Shown here: positions 34,332-43,651 of the stretch, in pieces
Layout: the number at the start of each line of letters is the position of its first letter
Position numbering within the stretch: the stretch's first letter is position 1
NCBI RefSeq assembly: GCF_034377145.1
Contig: NZ_CP139711.1
Coordinates: 1-64,000 of the forward strand
Direction: 5' to 3'
Origin: Sulfitobacter sp. OXR-159
GTDB taxonomy: Bacteria > Pseudomonadota > Alphaproteobacteria > Rhodobacterales > Rhodobacteraceae
DNA: 64,000 bases
Position numbers and translations under genes: made by a program
The notes under the pieces: model-generated
What the model saw: only the letters and a program-made list of their open reading frames with translations
What the model was told of the DNA's origin: nothing
Database searches by the model: none

Positions 34332-35537
34332 ATGACAAAACTGAACAGGGCCGCTCTGGCTTCGCTATTCTCGGTTGCGCTTGCCGCGGGGGCGCATGCC
34401 GAACCCTATCGGATCGGCGTTCTCACCGATATGTCCGGGATGAATTTTGACCTTTCAGGCAAGGGCTCGGAAGTTGCCGCGCGCATGGCCGTCGAAGATT
34501 TCGGCGGCAAGCTGCTTGGCGAGGACTTGGAGGTGATCGTTGGCGACCACCAGAACAAGCCGGACGTCGGCTCGACGCTCGCCCGTCGCTGGGTCGACGA
34601 ACAGAACGTCGTCGCCATCGCTGACCTGCCGACCTCTTCGGTTGCCCTTGCCGTGCAGGAAATCACCCGCCAGAGCGATACCGCGCTGCTGATATCGACC
34701 GGCGGCTCCTCCGAGCTGACAGGCGCGTCTTGCTCGCCCTCGACCGCCCAATGGACCTGGGACACCTATGCGCTGGCGAACGGCACCGGCCGTGCGATGA
34801 CGCTGGAAGGGGGCAAGAACTGGTTCTTCCTGACGGTCGACTACACGTTTGGTCATGCGCTCGAGACCGATACTTCGGCAGCGGTGGAAGCCGCGGGTGG
34901 CACGGTCGTCGGCAAGATCATGCACCCGCGCGAAACCTCGGACTTCTCCTCATACCTGCTGCAGGCCCAGGCCTCGGGCGCGGATGTGATCGCACTTGCG
35001 AATTCGTCGGGCGACACGATGACGGCCCTGAAGCAGGCCGAAGAGTTCGGTATTACCGCCACCGGCCAGGAGATGGCGGGTATGCTGCTGTTCCTGACCG
35101 ACGTGCACGGTGTCGGCCTTGAGACCGCGCAGAACCTGAAGCTGACCACCGCCTTCTACTGGGACATGAACGATGACACCCGCGCCTGGTCGCAACGCTT
35201 TGCCGACCGTATGGACGGCAAGATGCCGACCATGGTGCACGCCGGCGTCTACTCGGCGGTCATGAACTACCTCAAGGCGGCCGAGGCCTCCGGCCAGGCA
35301 ACCAGCGGTTCGCAGGTCATGGAGACCATGCGCGGCATGGATATCGACGATTTCTTCAACCAGAACGCCTACCTGCGCAAGGACGGCCGCGTGGTGCACG
35401 ACATGTACCTCGTGCAGGTCAAGACCCCCGAGGAATCGGAGGGCCCCTGGGACTACTACAAGGTCCTGCGCACCATCCCGGGTGACGAGGCCTTCCGACC
35501 GATCGAGCAGAGCGCCTGTCCGCTCCTCGACGACTGA
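34332..35537 (+). CDS. ABC transporter substrate-binding protein, branched-chain amino acid type
   Basis: 401 residues with a signal peptide (MTKLNRAALASLFSVALAAG, cleaved near AHA) and the peripla_BP_6 fold (YRIGVLTDMSGMNFDLSGKG). ATG 34332 has GGGAGGAG upstream. In this family the protein binds amino acids but also aromatic or other carboxylic acids. Its place between CoA-dependent catabolic genes suggests that the ligand is the acid activated by the ligase, not an amino acid. Confidence 0.9.
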   Translation: MTKLNRAALASLFSVALAAGAHAEPYRIGVLTDMSGMNFDLSGKGSEVAARMAVEDFGGKLLGEDLEVIVGDHQNKPDVGSTLARRWVDEQNVVAIADLPTSSVALAVQEITRQSDTALLISTGGSSELTGASCSPSTAQWTWDTYALANGTGRAMTLEGGKNWFFLTVDYTFGHALETDTSAAVEAAGGTVVGKIMHPRETSDFSSYLLQAQASGADVIALANSSGDTMTALKQAEEFGITATGQEMAGMLLFLTDVHGVGLETAQNLKLTTAFYWDMNDDTRAWSQRFADRMDGKMPTMVHAGVYSAVMNYLKAAEASGQATSGSQVMETMRGMDIDDFFNQNAYLRKDGRVVHDMYLVQVKTPEESEGPWDYYKVLRTIPGDEAFRPIEQSACPLLDD

Positions 35538-35548
35538 AGGGTGATCCC

Positions 35549-36343
35549 ATGACGATGGCTACCGTTCCGGCGCGCCCCGCGCCGGCCGGGTCCCGTGCCG
35601 CAATGTCGGCACGGGGTCTCAGCAAGACCTTCGGAAACTTCCAGGCGGTGAACAACGTCGACATCGACATTCACCATGGCCGGATTCACGCGCTGATCGG
35701 TCCGAATGGCGCGGGCAAGAGCACGGTCTTCAACCTGTTGACCAAGTTCCTGCAGCCGACCACGGGCAAGATCATGTTCGGCGAGACCGACATCTCCGGT
35801 ATGGAGCCTGCCCATGTGGCACGGCTCGGGGTTGCGCGGTCGTTCCAGATTTCCGCGACCTTCGGGGACATGTCGCTGGTCGACAACGTCTGCGTGGCGC
35901 TGCAACGGCCCAACGGGCTTGCCGTGCAATTCTGGCGATCACTTGGCAGCCTGTCACGGCTGCGTCCCCGGGCGATGGATCTGCTGGGGCGCGTCGGGCT
36001 CGCCGACATGGCTGATCGGCGCGCCGCGGACCTGTCTTACGGGCGCAAGCGCGCGCTTGAGATCGCCACGACGCTGGCTCTGGATCCCAAGGTTCTGCTT
36101 CTGGACGAGCCGCTGGCAGGCATGGGCCAGGAAGACGTTGAGGCCATGGCCGGCCTGATCGCCGATGTCGCCCGCGACTGCGCGCTGCTGATGGTAGAGC
36201 ACAACATCAAGGTCGTCGCCGACATCGGTCACGACATCACCGTGCTTCAGCGCGGCGAGATCCTGACCCAGGGCAGCTATGCCGAGGTCAGCGCCGATCC
36301 CCGCGTGCGCGAAGCCTACATGGGAGCTGAGGACGATGATTGA
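35549..36343 (+). CDS. livG: ABC transporter ATP-binding protein LivG
   Basis: 264 residues. Walker A is IGPNGAGKSTVFNLL, the signature region is LSYGRKRALEIATTLA, and Walker B is VLLLDEPLAGMGQED. The C-terminal VREAYMGAEDDD is typical of LivG. It energises uptake through the LivH/LivM channel. It overlaps livF by eight bases. Confidence 0.92.
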   Translation: MTMATVPARPAPAGSRAAMSARGLSKTFGNFQAVNNVDIDIHHGRIHALIGPNGAGKSTVFNLLTKFLQPTTGKIMFGETDISGMEPAHVARLGVARSFQISATFGDMSLVDNVCVALQRPNGLAVQFWRSLGSLSRLRPRAMDLLGRVGLADMADRRAADLSYGRKRALEIATTLALDPKVLLLDEPLAGMGQEDVEAMAGLIADVARDCALLMVEHNIKVVADIGHDITVLQRGEILTQGSYAEVSADPRVREAYMGAEDDD

Positions 36344-37079
36344 GGCAGCGGCGACGACCCGCGAGGCCCGCGGCCCCGCGCAACTGAGGGTGCGCGATCT
36401 CGAAGCCTGGTACGGCGAGAGCCAGGCGCTCTACGGCGTCCATCTCGACGTTTACCCGGGGGAGACCGTCACGCTTCTGGGTCGCAACGGCGTCGGCAAG
36501 ACCACCACCCTGCGCAGCTTGATGGGCATCCTGCGCAAACGCACCGGAGAGATCGAATTCGACCAGCGGTCGATCCTGCGGCTGCCGCTGCATCGGATCG
36601 CCCATGTCGGCATGGGGTTCGTCCCTGAGGAGCGTGGCATCTTCGCCTCGCTCACCGTCGAGGAGAACCTGCTGCTGCCGCCGAAGGTGGCCAGCAGCGG
36701 AAAGGAAATGTCGCTGGACGAGATCTACACGCTGTTCCCCAACCTGCTGGAGCGACGGCACAGCCCGGGTACCAAGCTTTCCGGCGGCGAGCAGCAGATG
36801 CTGGCCATCGCCCGCGTCCTGCGCACCGGGGTCAGCATGATCCTTCTCGATGAGCCGACCGAAGGGCTGGCCCCGGTGATCGTGAACCGGATCCGCGAGA
36901 TGCTGAAGGCGCTGAAGAGCCATGGGCTGAGCGTCCTGCTGGTCGAACAGAATTTCCGTTTCGCGGCCAAGATCGCCGACCACTTCTACGTCATGGATCA
37001 TGGCGTGATGATCGACAGCTTCGACGTGGCCGAGCTGCCCGCGAAGCGAGACGCGCTGAACATGGCGCTAGGGGTTTGA
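36336..37079 (+). CDS. livF: ABC transporter ATP-binding protein LivF
   Basis: 247 residues from ATG 36336, which overlaps the livG stop. Walker A is LLGRNGVGKTTTLRSLMG, the signature is LSGGEQQMLAIARVL, and Walker B is MILLDEPTEGLAPV. VEQNFRFAAKIADHFYVMD is the LivF-type H-loop region. The frame is open further upstream, but only within livG. It is the second ATPase of the importer. Confidence 0.92.
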   Translation: MIEAAATTREARGPAQLRVRDLEAWYGESQALYGVHLDVYPGETVTLLGRNGVGKTTTLRSLMGILRKRTGEIEFDQRSILRLPLHRIAHVGMGFVPEERGIFASLTVEENLLLPPKVASSGKEMSLDEIYTLFPNLLERRHSPGTKLSGGEQQMLAIARVLRTGVSMILLDEPTEGLAPVIVNRIREMLKALKSHGLSVLLVEQNFRFAAKIADHFYVMDHGVMIDSFDVAELPAKRDALNMALGV

Positions 37080-37080
37080 T

Positions 37081-37968
37081 ATGATAATGATTCTTGGGAT
37101 GCCGCTGCCGGTTCTCACCGGCCAGCTGCTGATCGGCCTGATCAACGGCTCGTTCTACGCGCTGCTGTCGCTTGGCCTGGCGGTGATCTTCGGGCTGTTG
37201 CGCGTGGTGAACTTCGCCCATGGGGCCTTCTACATGCTGGGCGCTTTCTCGGCCTGGATGCTGGGGCAGTACCTGGGCATTGGTTTCTGGGGCGCATTGC
37301 TGCTGGCCCCGCTCATCGTCGGCCTTGTCGGCGCGGTGGTCGAACGGACAATGCTGCGGCGCCTCTACGAACTCGACCATCTTTACGGGCTGCTGTTCAC
37401 CTTCGGGCTTGCCCTGCTCCTGGAAGGGCTGTTCCAGCACTTCTTCGGCGCTTCGGGCAAACCCTTCTCCGCTCCGGCCGAGATGAAGGGCGTGGTGCGG
37501 ACCGATTTCGTGACCGTCCCCATCTATCGCGGCTGGGTCGTCATCGCGTCGCTTCTGCTGTGCCTGGGTACCTGGGCACTGATCGAGAAAACCAAGATCG
37601 GCTCGTACCTTCGCGCGGCGACCGAGGATGCAACGCTTGTCCAGGCCTTCGGTGTGAACGTGCCGCTGCTGCTGACGCTGACCTACGCCTTCGGTTGCGC
37701 CCTGGCGGGCATCGCCGGGGTGCTGGCCGCGCCGGTCTTCCAGGTCAGCCCGACGATGGGATCCAACCTCATCATCATCATCTTCGCGGTGGTCGTGGTC
37801 GGCGGCATGGGGTCGATCCTCGGCGCGATCGCCACCGGCTATCTTCTCGGCATCGTCGAGGGAATGACCAAGGTCTTTTACCCCGAGGCCGCGAATATCG
37901 CGATCTTCATCATCATGGCCGTGGTTCTGATGCTGCGTCCTGCGGGTCTCTTCGGAAAGGAAAGCTGA
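37081..37968 (+). CDS. livH: branched-chain-type ABC permease LivH
   Basis: 295 residues with about eight hydrophobic helices. It has the family segments LINGSFYALLSLGLAVIFG, LRVVNFAHGAFYMLGAF and VVVVGGMGSILGAI. It begins two bases after livF and ends one base before livM, so the operon is very tight. It forms half of the import channel. Confidence 0.92.
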   Translation: MIMILGMPLPVLTGQLLIGLINGSFYALLSLGLAVIFGLLRVVNFAHGAFYMLGAFSAWMLGQYLGIGFWGALLLAPLIVGLVGAVVERTMLRRLYELDHLYGLLFTFGLALLLEGLFQHFFGASGKPFSAPAEMKGVVRTDFVTVPIYRGWVVIASLLLCLGTWALIEKTKIGSYLRAATEDATLVQAFGVNVPLLLTLTYAFGCALAGIAGVLAAPVFQVSPTMGSNLIIIIFAVVVVGGMGSILGAIATGYLLGIVEGMTKVFYPEAANIAIFIIMAVVLMLRPAGLFGKES

Positions 37969-37969
37969 C

Positions 37970-38944
37970 ATGACCGTAGCCAAAGAATACGAGTCGGTCG
38001 CCGAAGCCCGTCGACCACACCCTGCCCAGCGGATCCTCGTGCTCGCGCTGATCGGCGTGCTCATGCTGCTTCCGCTCTGGTTCTATCCGGTGCTTCTCAT
38101 GAAGCTGATGTGTTTCGCCCTCTTCGCGTCGGCCTTCAACCTGCTGCTTGGCTACGGAGGGCTGCTGTCCTTCGGCCACGCCGCTTTCTTCGGGGGCGCG
38201 GCCTATTTCACGGCCCATGCCCTGAAGGTCTGGGAGGTCAACCCCGAGGTCGCCATCCTCGCCGGTGTCGGCGGGGCGCTGGTGCTGGGGCTGGTGATCG
38301 GGCTGCTTGCCGTGCGCCGTCAGGGCATCTACTTCGCCATGGTCACGCTGGCCCTGTCGCAGATGTTCTACTTCTTCTGCCTGCAGGCCCCCTTCACCCA
38401 AGGCGAGGACGGCATTCAGGGCTTTTCCCGCGGAAAACTGTTCGGGGTCATCGACCTCGCCGACAGCACGACGCTCTACTACGTCGTCGCGGTGGTCTTC
38501 GTGGCCAGTCTCTTCGCGATCTGGCGCATCGTGCATTCGCCCTACGGGATGATCCTGCAGGCGATCCGCGAGAACGAGCCGCGCGCGATCTCGCTCGGCT
38601 ACTCGGTGCAGCGCTACAAGCTGGGAGCCTTTGTCATGTCGGCGGGCTTTGCCGGTTTGGCCGGCAGCCTCAAGGCGCTGCTGTTCCAGTTCGCCACCCT
38701 AACCGACGTCAACTGGCACATGTCTGGAGAGGTCATCCTGATGACCCTGCTGGGCGGCATCGGCAGCATTGCCGGGCCGATCGTCGGCGCGGGTCTCGTC
38801 GTGACGCTGCAGAACTACCTGGCCACCACCGGTGTTCCGGTGACCACGGTTCTGGGCGCGACCTTCATGGTCTGCGTGTTGGTGTTCCGCCGCGGAATCG
38901 TGGGGGAGCTGCGCCACCGGCTGCCCGCCTGGGGGCGCAAATGA
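37970..38944 (+). CDS. livM: branched-chain-type ABC permease LivM
   Basis: 324 residues. The LivM pattern FASAFNLLLGYGGLLSFGHAAFF is present, as are the coupling-helix region IRENEPRAISLGYSV and VILMTLLGGIGSIAGPIVGA. It pairs with LivH. The stop overlaps the start of the thioesterase gene (ATGA), which ties that enzyme to the importer. Confidence 0.92.
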   Translation: MTVAKEYESVAEARRPHPAQRILVLALIGVLMLLPLWFYPVLLMKLMCFALFASAFNLLLGYGGLLSFGHAAFFGGAAYFTAHALKVWEVNPEVAILAGVGGALVLGLVIGLLAVRRQGIYFAMVTLALSQMFYFFCLQAPFTQGEDGIQGFSRGKLFGVIDLADSTTLYYVVAVVFVASLFAIWRIVHSPYGMILQAIRENEPRAISLGYSVQRYKLGAFVMSAGFAGLAGSLKALLFQFATLTDVNWHMSGEVILMTLLGGIGSIAGPIVGAGLVVTLQNYLATTGVPVTTVLGATFMVCVLVFRRGIVGELRHRLPAWGRK

Positions 38945-39417
38945 GCGGACCCGAACTGCCCGTCAGCCGGTTCCGCGTGCCGTCGGACTGGGTCGACTAC
39001 AATGGCCACATGGGCGACTTCGCCTATGGCATCGCCTTCTCGCGCAGCGTGACCGCGCTGATGGGGGACATCGGACTGGATGAGGGCTACCGCGCCTCGG
39101 CCCAGGCGACGCTCTACACCCTGGAAATGCGGATCGGCTACCAGCGCGAGTGCCACGAGGGCGATTCGCTTGTCGTCCAGACCCGGGTGCAGGCCGCCGA
39201 TGCCAAGCGGATGCACCTCTACCAGGAGATGCAGGCCGAGGACGGCACCCTGCTGGCCTGGTGTGAACAGGTTCTGCTGCATGTGGCGCGAGACAGCGGC
39301 ACGCCCCGCGCGGCCCCCTTCCCGCCCGTCACCGCGGACTGGCTGGCTGCGGCGGAAGCCCGGCACAACGCGGCCGGGCGTCCGGCCTGGCTGGAGCGGC
39401 GCACCGGCCTCGGCTGA
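38941..39417 (+). CDS. acyl-CoA thioesterase, 4HBT hot-dog fold
   Basis: 158 residues from ATG 38941, overlapping the livM stop. The N-terminal VPSDWVDYNGHMGDFAYGIA has the Asp of the 4-hydroxybenzoyl-CoA thioesterase family, followed by the central hot-dog helix. It hydrolyses acyl-CoA, perhaps as an overflow valve for the pathway. It ends the rightward operon, before two terminator hairpins. Confidence 0.8.
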   Translation: MSGPELPVSRFRVPSDWVDYNGHMGDFAYGIAFSRSVTALMGDIGLDEGYRASAQATLYTLEMRIGYQRECHEGDSLVVQTRVQAADAKRMHLYQEMQAEDGTLLAWCEQVLLHVARDSGTPRAAPFPPVTADWLAAAEARHNAAGRPAWLERRTGLG

Positions 39418-39458
39418 GGCAGGCGGTCCTTTTCAGCTCATCAGGGCCCGCCCATGGA

Positions 39459-39495
39459 GACTCCGCCCATGGATACACAGGCGGGTCTTTCTTTT
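39459..39495 (+). terminator. rho-independent terminator after the rightward operon
   Basis: GAC-T-CCGCC pairs with GGCGGGTC across a 12-base loop and is followed by TTTCTTTT (39488-39495). It lies 40 bases after the thioesterase stop. Confidence 0.65.
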
Positions 39496-39514
39496 GCCAA
39501 GGGCCGCAAGGCAA

Positions 39515-39541
39515 ACGGCCGCCGGGGGAACCGGCGGCCGT
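39515..39541. terminator. hairpin between convergent operons
   Basis: A perfect 11-base stem (ACGGCCGCCGG / CCGGCGGCCGT) with a GGGAA loop lies between the convergent thioesterase and thiolase genes. On the minus strand it is followed by a T-rich stretch, so it probably ends the leftward thiolase transcript. Confidence 0.6.
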
Positions 39542-39565
39542 CTGGATCCTTCGGCGGATGCCGTT

Positions 39566-40768
39566 TCAGAGCACTTCGAAAAGCCCTGCCGCCCCCATGC
39601 CACCGCCGACGCACATGGTGACGACAACAAAGCGCGCGCCGCGCCGCCTGCCCTCGATCAGCGCATGGCCGACCATCCGCGCACCCGACATGCCGTAGGG
39701 ATGCCCGATGGAGATCGCCCCGCCATTGACGTTGAGCCGCTCGTCGGGAATGCCCAGCTCATCACGCGAGGGGATGACCTGCGCGGCAAAGGCCTCGTTC
39801 AGTTCCCACAGGCCGATGTCCTCGATGCTCAGGCCATGGGTGGCCAGCAGCTTGCGGACCGCAGGCACCGGGCCCATGCCCATCTCGTCCGGCGAGACGC
39901 CCGCGACGGCCATCCCCCGATAGAGCCCCAGCGGCGCCAGCCCGCGACGCTCGGCCTCGGTGCGCTCCATCAGGACCGCAGCGGAGGCTCCGTCTGAAAG
40001 CTGCGAGGCATTGCCTGCAGTGACATGTGCCCCCGCAGCAATCTGCTGCCCGTCCCTGAACACCGGCGACAGGCCTGAAAGCCCTTCCAGCGTGGTGCCG
40101 GGACGGTTGCCCTCATCCCTGGACAGCGTCACTTCCTGCATCGAGGTCTCGCCCGTGGCCCGGTCGGTGACCTGCATCACCGTGGTGATCGGCACGATCT
40201 CGTCATCGAACTTGCCCGCGGCCTGTGCGGCGGCGGTGCGCTGCTGCGACTGCAGGGCGTAGGCATCCTGATCCGCGCGGCTGATGCCGTTGCGACGCGC
40301 GACGATCTCGGCCGTTTCGACCATCGACATGTAGGTCGCGGGCAGGTGCTCGGACAGCCAGGGGTCTTGCCAGTGGCGGGTGTTCATCTCGGGGGTCTGC
40401 ACCAGCGAGATCTGTTCGACGCCGCCGCCGATGGTCACGGTCATGCCATCCGAAATGATCTGCTTCGCTGCGATGGCGATCGCCATCAGCCCCGAAGCGC
40501 ATTGCCGGTCGACACTTTGTCCGGGTACCGAAACGGGCAGGCCCGCGCGCAGCAGGCCGGTGCGCGCGATGTTCATATGCGTGGTGCCCTGCTGCAGGGC
40601 GGCCCCGACGATGACATCCTCGACCTCGCCCGCCTCGACTTCGGCGCGGGTCACGGCGTGCGCGATGGCATGACCGATGAGACGGGGCGCGGTGGTGGCG
40701 TTGAACGCTCCGCGATAGGCCTTTCCGATCGGCGTGCGGGCGGTCGAGACGACGACGGCTTGCCTCAT
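39566..40768 (-). CDS. thiolase (acetyl-CoA acyltransferase)
   Basis: 400 residues from ATG 40768 ([20 protein letters not shown]). The nucleophilic Cys is in [12 protein letters not shown], the His in [11 protein letters not shown], and the second Cys in [13 protein letters not shown]. It cleaves a 3-ketoacyl-CoA with CoA, the last beta-oxidation step. The frame is open upstream, but that part belongs to the thioesterase gene, with which it overlaps by four bases. Confidence 0.92.
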   Translation of the reverse strand: MRQAVVVSTARTPIGKAYRGAFNATTAPRLIGHAIAHAVTRAEVEAGEVEDVIVGAALQQGTTHMNIARTGLLRAGLPVSVPGQSVDRQCASGLMAIAIAAKQIISDGMTVTIGGGVEQISLVQTPEMNTRHWQDPWLSEHLPATYMSMVETAEIVARRNGISRADQDAYALQSQQRTAAAQAAGKFDDEIVPITTVMQVTDRATGETSMQEVTLSRDEGNRPGTTLEGLSGLSPVFRDGQQIAAGAHVTAGNASQLSDGASAAVLMERTEAERRGLAPLGLYRGMAVAGVSPDEMGMGPVPAVRKLLATHGLSIEDIGLWELNEAFAAQVIPSRDELGIPDERLNVNGGAISIGHPYGMSGARMVGHALIEGRRRGARFVVVTMCVGGGMGAAGLFEVL

Positions 40769-41241
40769 TTCGGGGTCTCCTCTTTGTCGGTGGCGGGATC
40801 GCGGAACAGGGCGTCGGCACAGGCGCGCAGCGCCGGGGTCAGGGGTGCCGGGCGGCGGGTGTCTCGGTCGACGTAGACGTGGACGAATTGCCCCCGCGCG
40901 GCACAGGCGCCGTCGGCCAGGTCGAAAAGACCGAAGCCCCAGGTCAGGCTGGTCCGTCCGATGACCTCGATCCGCACCCCGACACTGAGTTTCGCGGGAA
41001 AGGTGATCTCGCGGAAGAACTGAGCCCCGTTTCGCACGACGAGCCCGATCGGCCCCTCGGCGGTCGCCGAAAGATCGAGTGCGCCGTGCTCCAGCAAGGC
41101 CACGTTCATCGCCGTGTCGAAGTAGCCGAGGTAGGCGACGTTGTTGACGTGGCCATAGACATCGGAATCCGCCCATTGCGGCGCGGTTGCGTGATGCCAG
41201 CCATAGGCATCATGCGGCAGCGGTTCGAAACGCTCGGACAT
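40765..41241 (-). CDS. acyl-CoA thioesterase, 4HBT hot-dog fold (second copy)
   Basis: 158 residues from ATG 41241. [25 protein letters not shown] holds the family's Asp and HVNN motif (given here in part). It is distinct in sequence from the thioesterase at 38941. Two thioesterases in one pathway cluster suggest control of CoA sequestration. It lies between the SDR and thiolase genes in one leftward operon with overlapping or near-touching ends. Confidence 0.82.
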   Translation of the reverse strand: MSERFEPLPHDAYGWHHATAPQWADSDVYGHVNNVAYLGYFDTAMNVALLEHGALDLSATAEGPIGLVVRNGAQFFREITFPAKLSVGVRIEVIGRTSLTWGFGLFDLADGACAARGQFVHVYVDRDTRRPAPLTPALRACADALFRDPATDKEETPK

Positions 41242-41245
41242 GACG

Positions 41246-42163
41246 TCACCCCTTCGTCGCCAGCGCGGCGCGGGCATTGGCAATGATCCGGTCGACATGG
41301 TCGAGTCCGGCCATCACCTCGATCTGCCCGTCGAGACTGGCGATCTCCTCGAAGCGCTCGCCGACGGTATCGGGCGTGAAATCTGTGCCTGCAAAGCACA
41401 CGCCCTGGCTCTCGACCAGCGCCAGCCGGGACACGGTGCCCGCCCCGGCCAGCAATGCGGTGCGCGAGGGCGCGTCACGGCTGACCAGCCAGACCGCCGC
41501 CGGGGAGACCAGTTCGGGCGTCAGAAGGTCCAGCATCGCCGGGTCCATCATGTCGCCGGTCATGCGGGTCGCCGCCGTGGGAAGGATGGCGTTCAGTTGT
41601 ATCCCGTATTTCGCGCCTTCTAAATGCAGCACGTTCATCAAACCCAGCACCCCCATCTTCGCGGCGCCGTAGTTCGCCTGGCCGAAGTTGCCATAGCTGC
41701 CGGAGGTCGAGGAGGTGACGAGGATACGGCCATAGGCCTGCTCGCGCATCGTGGCCCAGACCGCCTTGGTGGCAACCGCAGTGCCTAGGAGGTGCACATC
41801 GACGACGCGGCGGAAATCATCGATCTCCATCTTCGCGAAGCTCTTGTCGCGCAGAATGCCAGCGTTGTTGATCAGAACGTCGATCCGCCCGAAGGCTGAC
41901 AGCGTCTGTTCCACCATCGCGGCCATGTCGGCTTCGGAGGTGACGTTGCCGGCGTTGGCGATGGCCCGGCCGCCCTCGGCCGTGATTTCGCGCACGACGG
42001 CCTCACTGGCCTCGGTGTTGCCGCCGCTCCCGTCTCTGCCGCCGCCAAAGTCGTTCACCACGACCGCCGCACCGTGACGGGCCAGCATGAGGGCGTGGGA
42101 GCGGCCCAGACCGCCCCCCGCCCCAGTGACGATTGCGACTTGATCCTTGAATGAAACCGGCAT
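41246..42163 (-). CDS. SDR-family 3-hydroxyacyl-CoA dehydrogenase-like protein
   Basis: 305 residues. The cofactor loop is VTGAGGGLGRSHALML, followed by NNAGILRD and the catalytic STSGSYGNFGQANYGAAK (Ser, Tyr and Lys). The resemblance is to the dehydrogenase part of peroxisomal multifunctional enzyme type 2, which pairs with MaoC hydratases. ATG 42163 has GGAGGA upstream. Beside the MaoC gene it probably oxidises the hydroxyacyl-CoA. Confidence 0.88.
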   Translation of the reverse strand: MPVSFKDQVAIVTGAGGGLGRSHALMLARHGAAVVVNDFGGGRDGSGGNTEASEAVVREITAEGGRAIANAGNVTSEADMAAMVEQTLSAFGRIDVLINNAGILRDKSFAKMEIDDFRRVVDVHLLGTAVATKAVWATMREQAYGRILVTSSTSGSYGNFGQANYGAAKMGVLGLMNVLHLEGAKYGIQLNAILPTAATRMTGDMMDPAMLDLLTPELVSPAAVWLVSRDAPSRTALLAGAGTVSRLALVESQGVCFAGTDFTPDTVGERFEEIASLDGQIEVMAGLDHVDRIIANARAALATKG

Positions 42164-42231
42164 GTTGATGTCCTCCGCGCCGTTGATCTTTGCAAATTCT
42201 CCAGATGGGCCCGCGCCCTGCCTGCGGCGCC

Positions 42232-42660
42232 TCAGCCGCCGACGATCAGCACAAGCCAGTCCGCGGCAAGCGCCGGGCGGTCGCTGCCCTCGACCTCGAC
42301 GCTGACGGAATAGCGTCGCAGCACCCCGCTCGCCTTCGGGGTTTCGGCTGCCAGCGTGAAGTGTCCGCGCAGGCGTGCCCCCACCGACACCGGCGCCAGT
42401 AAGCGTATCTTGTCGAAGCCGTAGTTCACCTCGACGACGCCCGGTGCCGCCGCAGGCAGCGCGCTGCGGGTGAAGGCAGTCAGCAGCGAGAGCAGATAGA
42501 AGCCATGCACGATGGTGCCGCCATATTCTGTCTCGGTCCGGGCCCGCTCAGGGTCGACGTGGATGAACTGGTGGTCGTCGATGGCATCGGCGAAGCGATC
42601 GACCATCGGTTGATCGATCAGGATCCAGTCTGAGACGAACGGGGCTGGCGCATGTTGCAT
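42232..42660 (-). CDS. MaoC-family enoyl-CoA hydratase
   Basis: 142 residues with the hot-dog hydratase motif: FADAIDDHQFIHVDPERA (Asp and His of the hydratase-2 motif) and GGTIVHGFYLLSLL. It is first in the leftward operon MaoC-SDR-thioesterase-thiolase, and its start lies 30 bases from the palindromic operator 42689-42715. Confidence 0.88.
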   Translation of the reverse strand: MQHAPAPFVSDWILIDQPMVDRFADAIDDHQFIHVDPERARTETEYGGTIVHGFYLLSLLTAFTRSALPAAAPGVVEVNYGFDKIRLLAPVSVGARLRGHFTLAAETPKASGVLRRYSVSVEVEGSDRPALAADWLVLIVGG

Positions 42661-42688
42661 TTCGGGGTCCTTGAAACTGTCACTTCGG

Positions 42689-42715
42689 GTTACAACCTAC
42701 GCCGTAGTATGTAAC
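42689..42715. promoter_or_regulatory. palindromic TetR-type operator
   Basis: A 27-base inverted repeat with arms GTTAC and CTAC paired to GTAG and GTAAC. It sits between the divergent MaoC and TetR genes, the classic place for autoregulation. Over a 22-base core it agrees with the palindrome at 33460-33487 at 17 positions. Confidence 0.75.
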
Positions 42716-42828
42716 AATCCAACTGTCCAGACCTGATGCGGAATGCAATGAATGATAGTTGTTTGATTTCGTTATCCGCCTTATGGAATGGACGTCATAA
42801 ATCTGAAGACTTTGCTGGAGGGACCCGA

Positions 42829-43494
42829 GTGGCGAACCAAGACATTCACCGTGAATGGGCGTCAAGGATTCGCGGCCACGAGGGTTCGGAGCCTCTTGCC
42901 GAAAGCGTCGTAGAAATCTTGGATTGCGCCGCACTGTGCTTCACCGAGACGGGTTTCCAGGGCACCAGTATCGACGACGTCGCCCGCCGCCTTGGCGCGA
43001 CCAAGGGGCGTATCTATCACTATTTTCGCTCCAAGACCGATCTCTTCTTCGAGGTACATCGAGAGGGCATGAAGCGCCTGATGGATGCGGTGATCGAAGC
43101 GAAGTCCGCCGGGGGAACCGGGCGTGAAACGCTGCAGCGCATGGTCGAGGCTCATGCCCTGACGATGATGCAGAATGTCGCCTACGAGGCCGTTGTCGTG
43201 CAGGGGGTCCACCTGCACCGGCTCAGCGCCACCACCCCCGAGCAGCGCGTGATCCTGAATGAGCTGATGGACGTCCGGCACCGTTTCGAGCAGCTGTTCG
43301 TCGAGGTCTTCGAAGCCGCCCAGGCCGAAGGCAGCGTGCGCCGGGATGCCAATACCTCCCTGGCGGTGAAGGGCATCTTGGGGGCCGTAAACTGGATGGC
43401 AATCTGGTATCGTCCGCGTCAGGACGAAAGCCCGGAGGCCCAGCAGGCGATGGCTCGCAACTTGGCCACATTGCAGGTCGAAGGGGTCGGCTAA
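42829..43494 (+). CDS. TetR-family transcriptional regulator
   Basis: About 221 residues. The helix-turn-helix is TGFQGTSIDDVARRLGATKG followed by RIYHYFRSKTDLFFEV. The C-terminal ligand domain is unassigned, but the length fits TetR/FadR-type regulators of acyl-CoA metabolism. The frame is open from 42736, but GTG 42829 has GGAGGGA upstream and starts at a sensible place. It is likely the repressor of both divergent promoters, with an acyl-CoA or free acid as inducer (inference). Confidence 0.82.
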   Translation: MANQDIHREWASRIRGHEGSEPLAESVVEILDCAALCFTETGFQGTSIDDVARRLGATKGRIYHYFRSKTDLFFEVHREGMKRLMDAVIEAKSAGGTGRETLQRMVEAHALTMMQNVAYEAVVVQGVHLHRLSATTPEQRVILNELMDVRHRFEQLFVEVFEAAQAEGSVRRDANTSLAVKGILGAVNWMAIWYRPRQDESPEAQQAMARNLATLQVEGVG

Positions 43495-43651
43495 TTTATT
43501 GGTCACCAAGTCAGGAGGGACTGTTTCGCTGGCACTGTAAAGTTAACGGACGCCGACCAAAGACATTCAGAGGCTCTGGCTGTTAATTTCCGCTGAGAAC
43601 TGACCCGGTATGTTCACCGAGATTTGACCCGCCCTTACAGCTTATCAGCGG

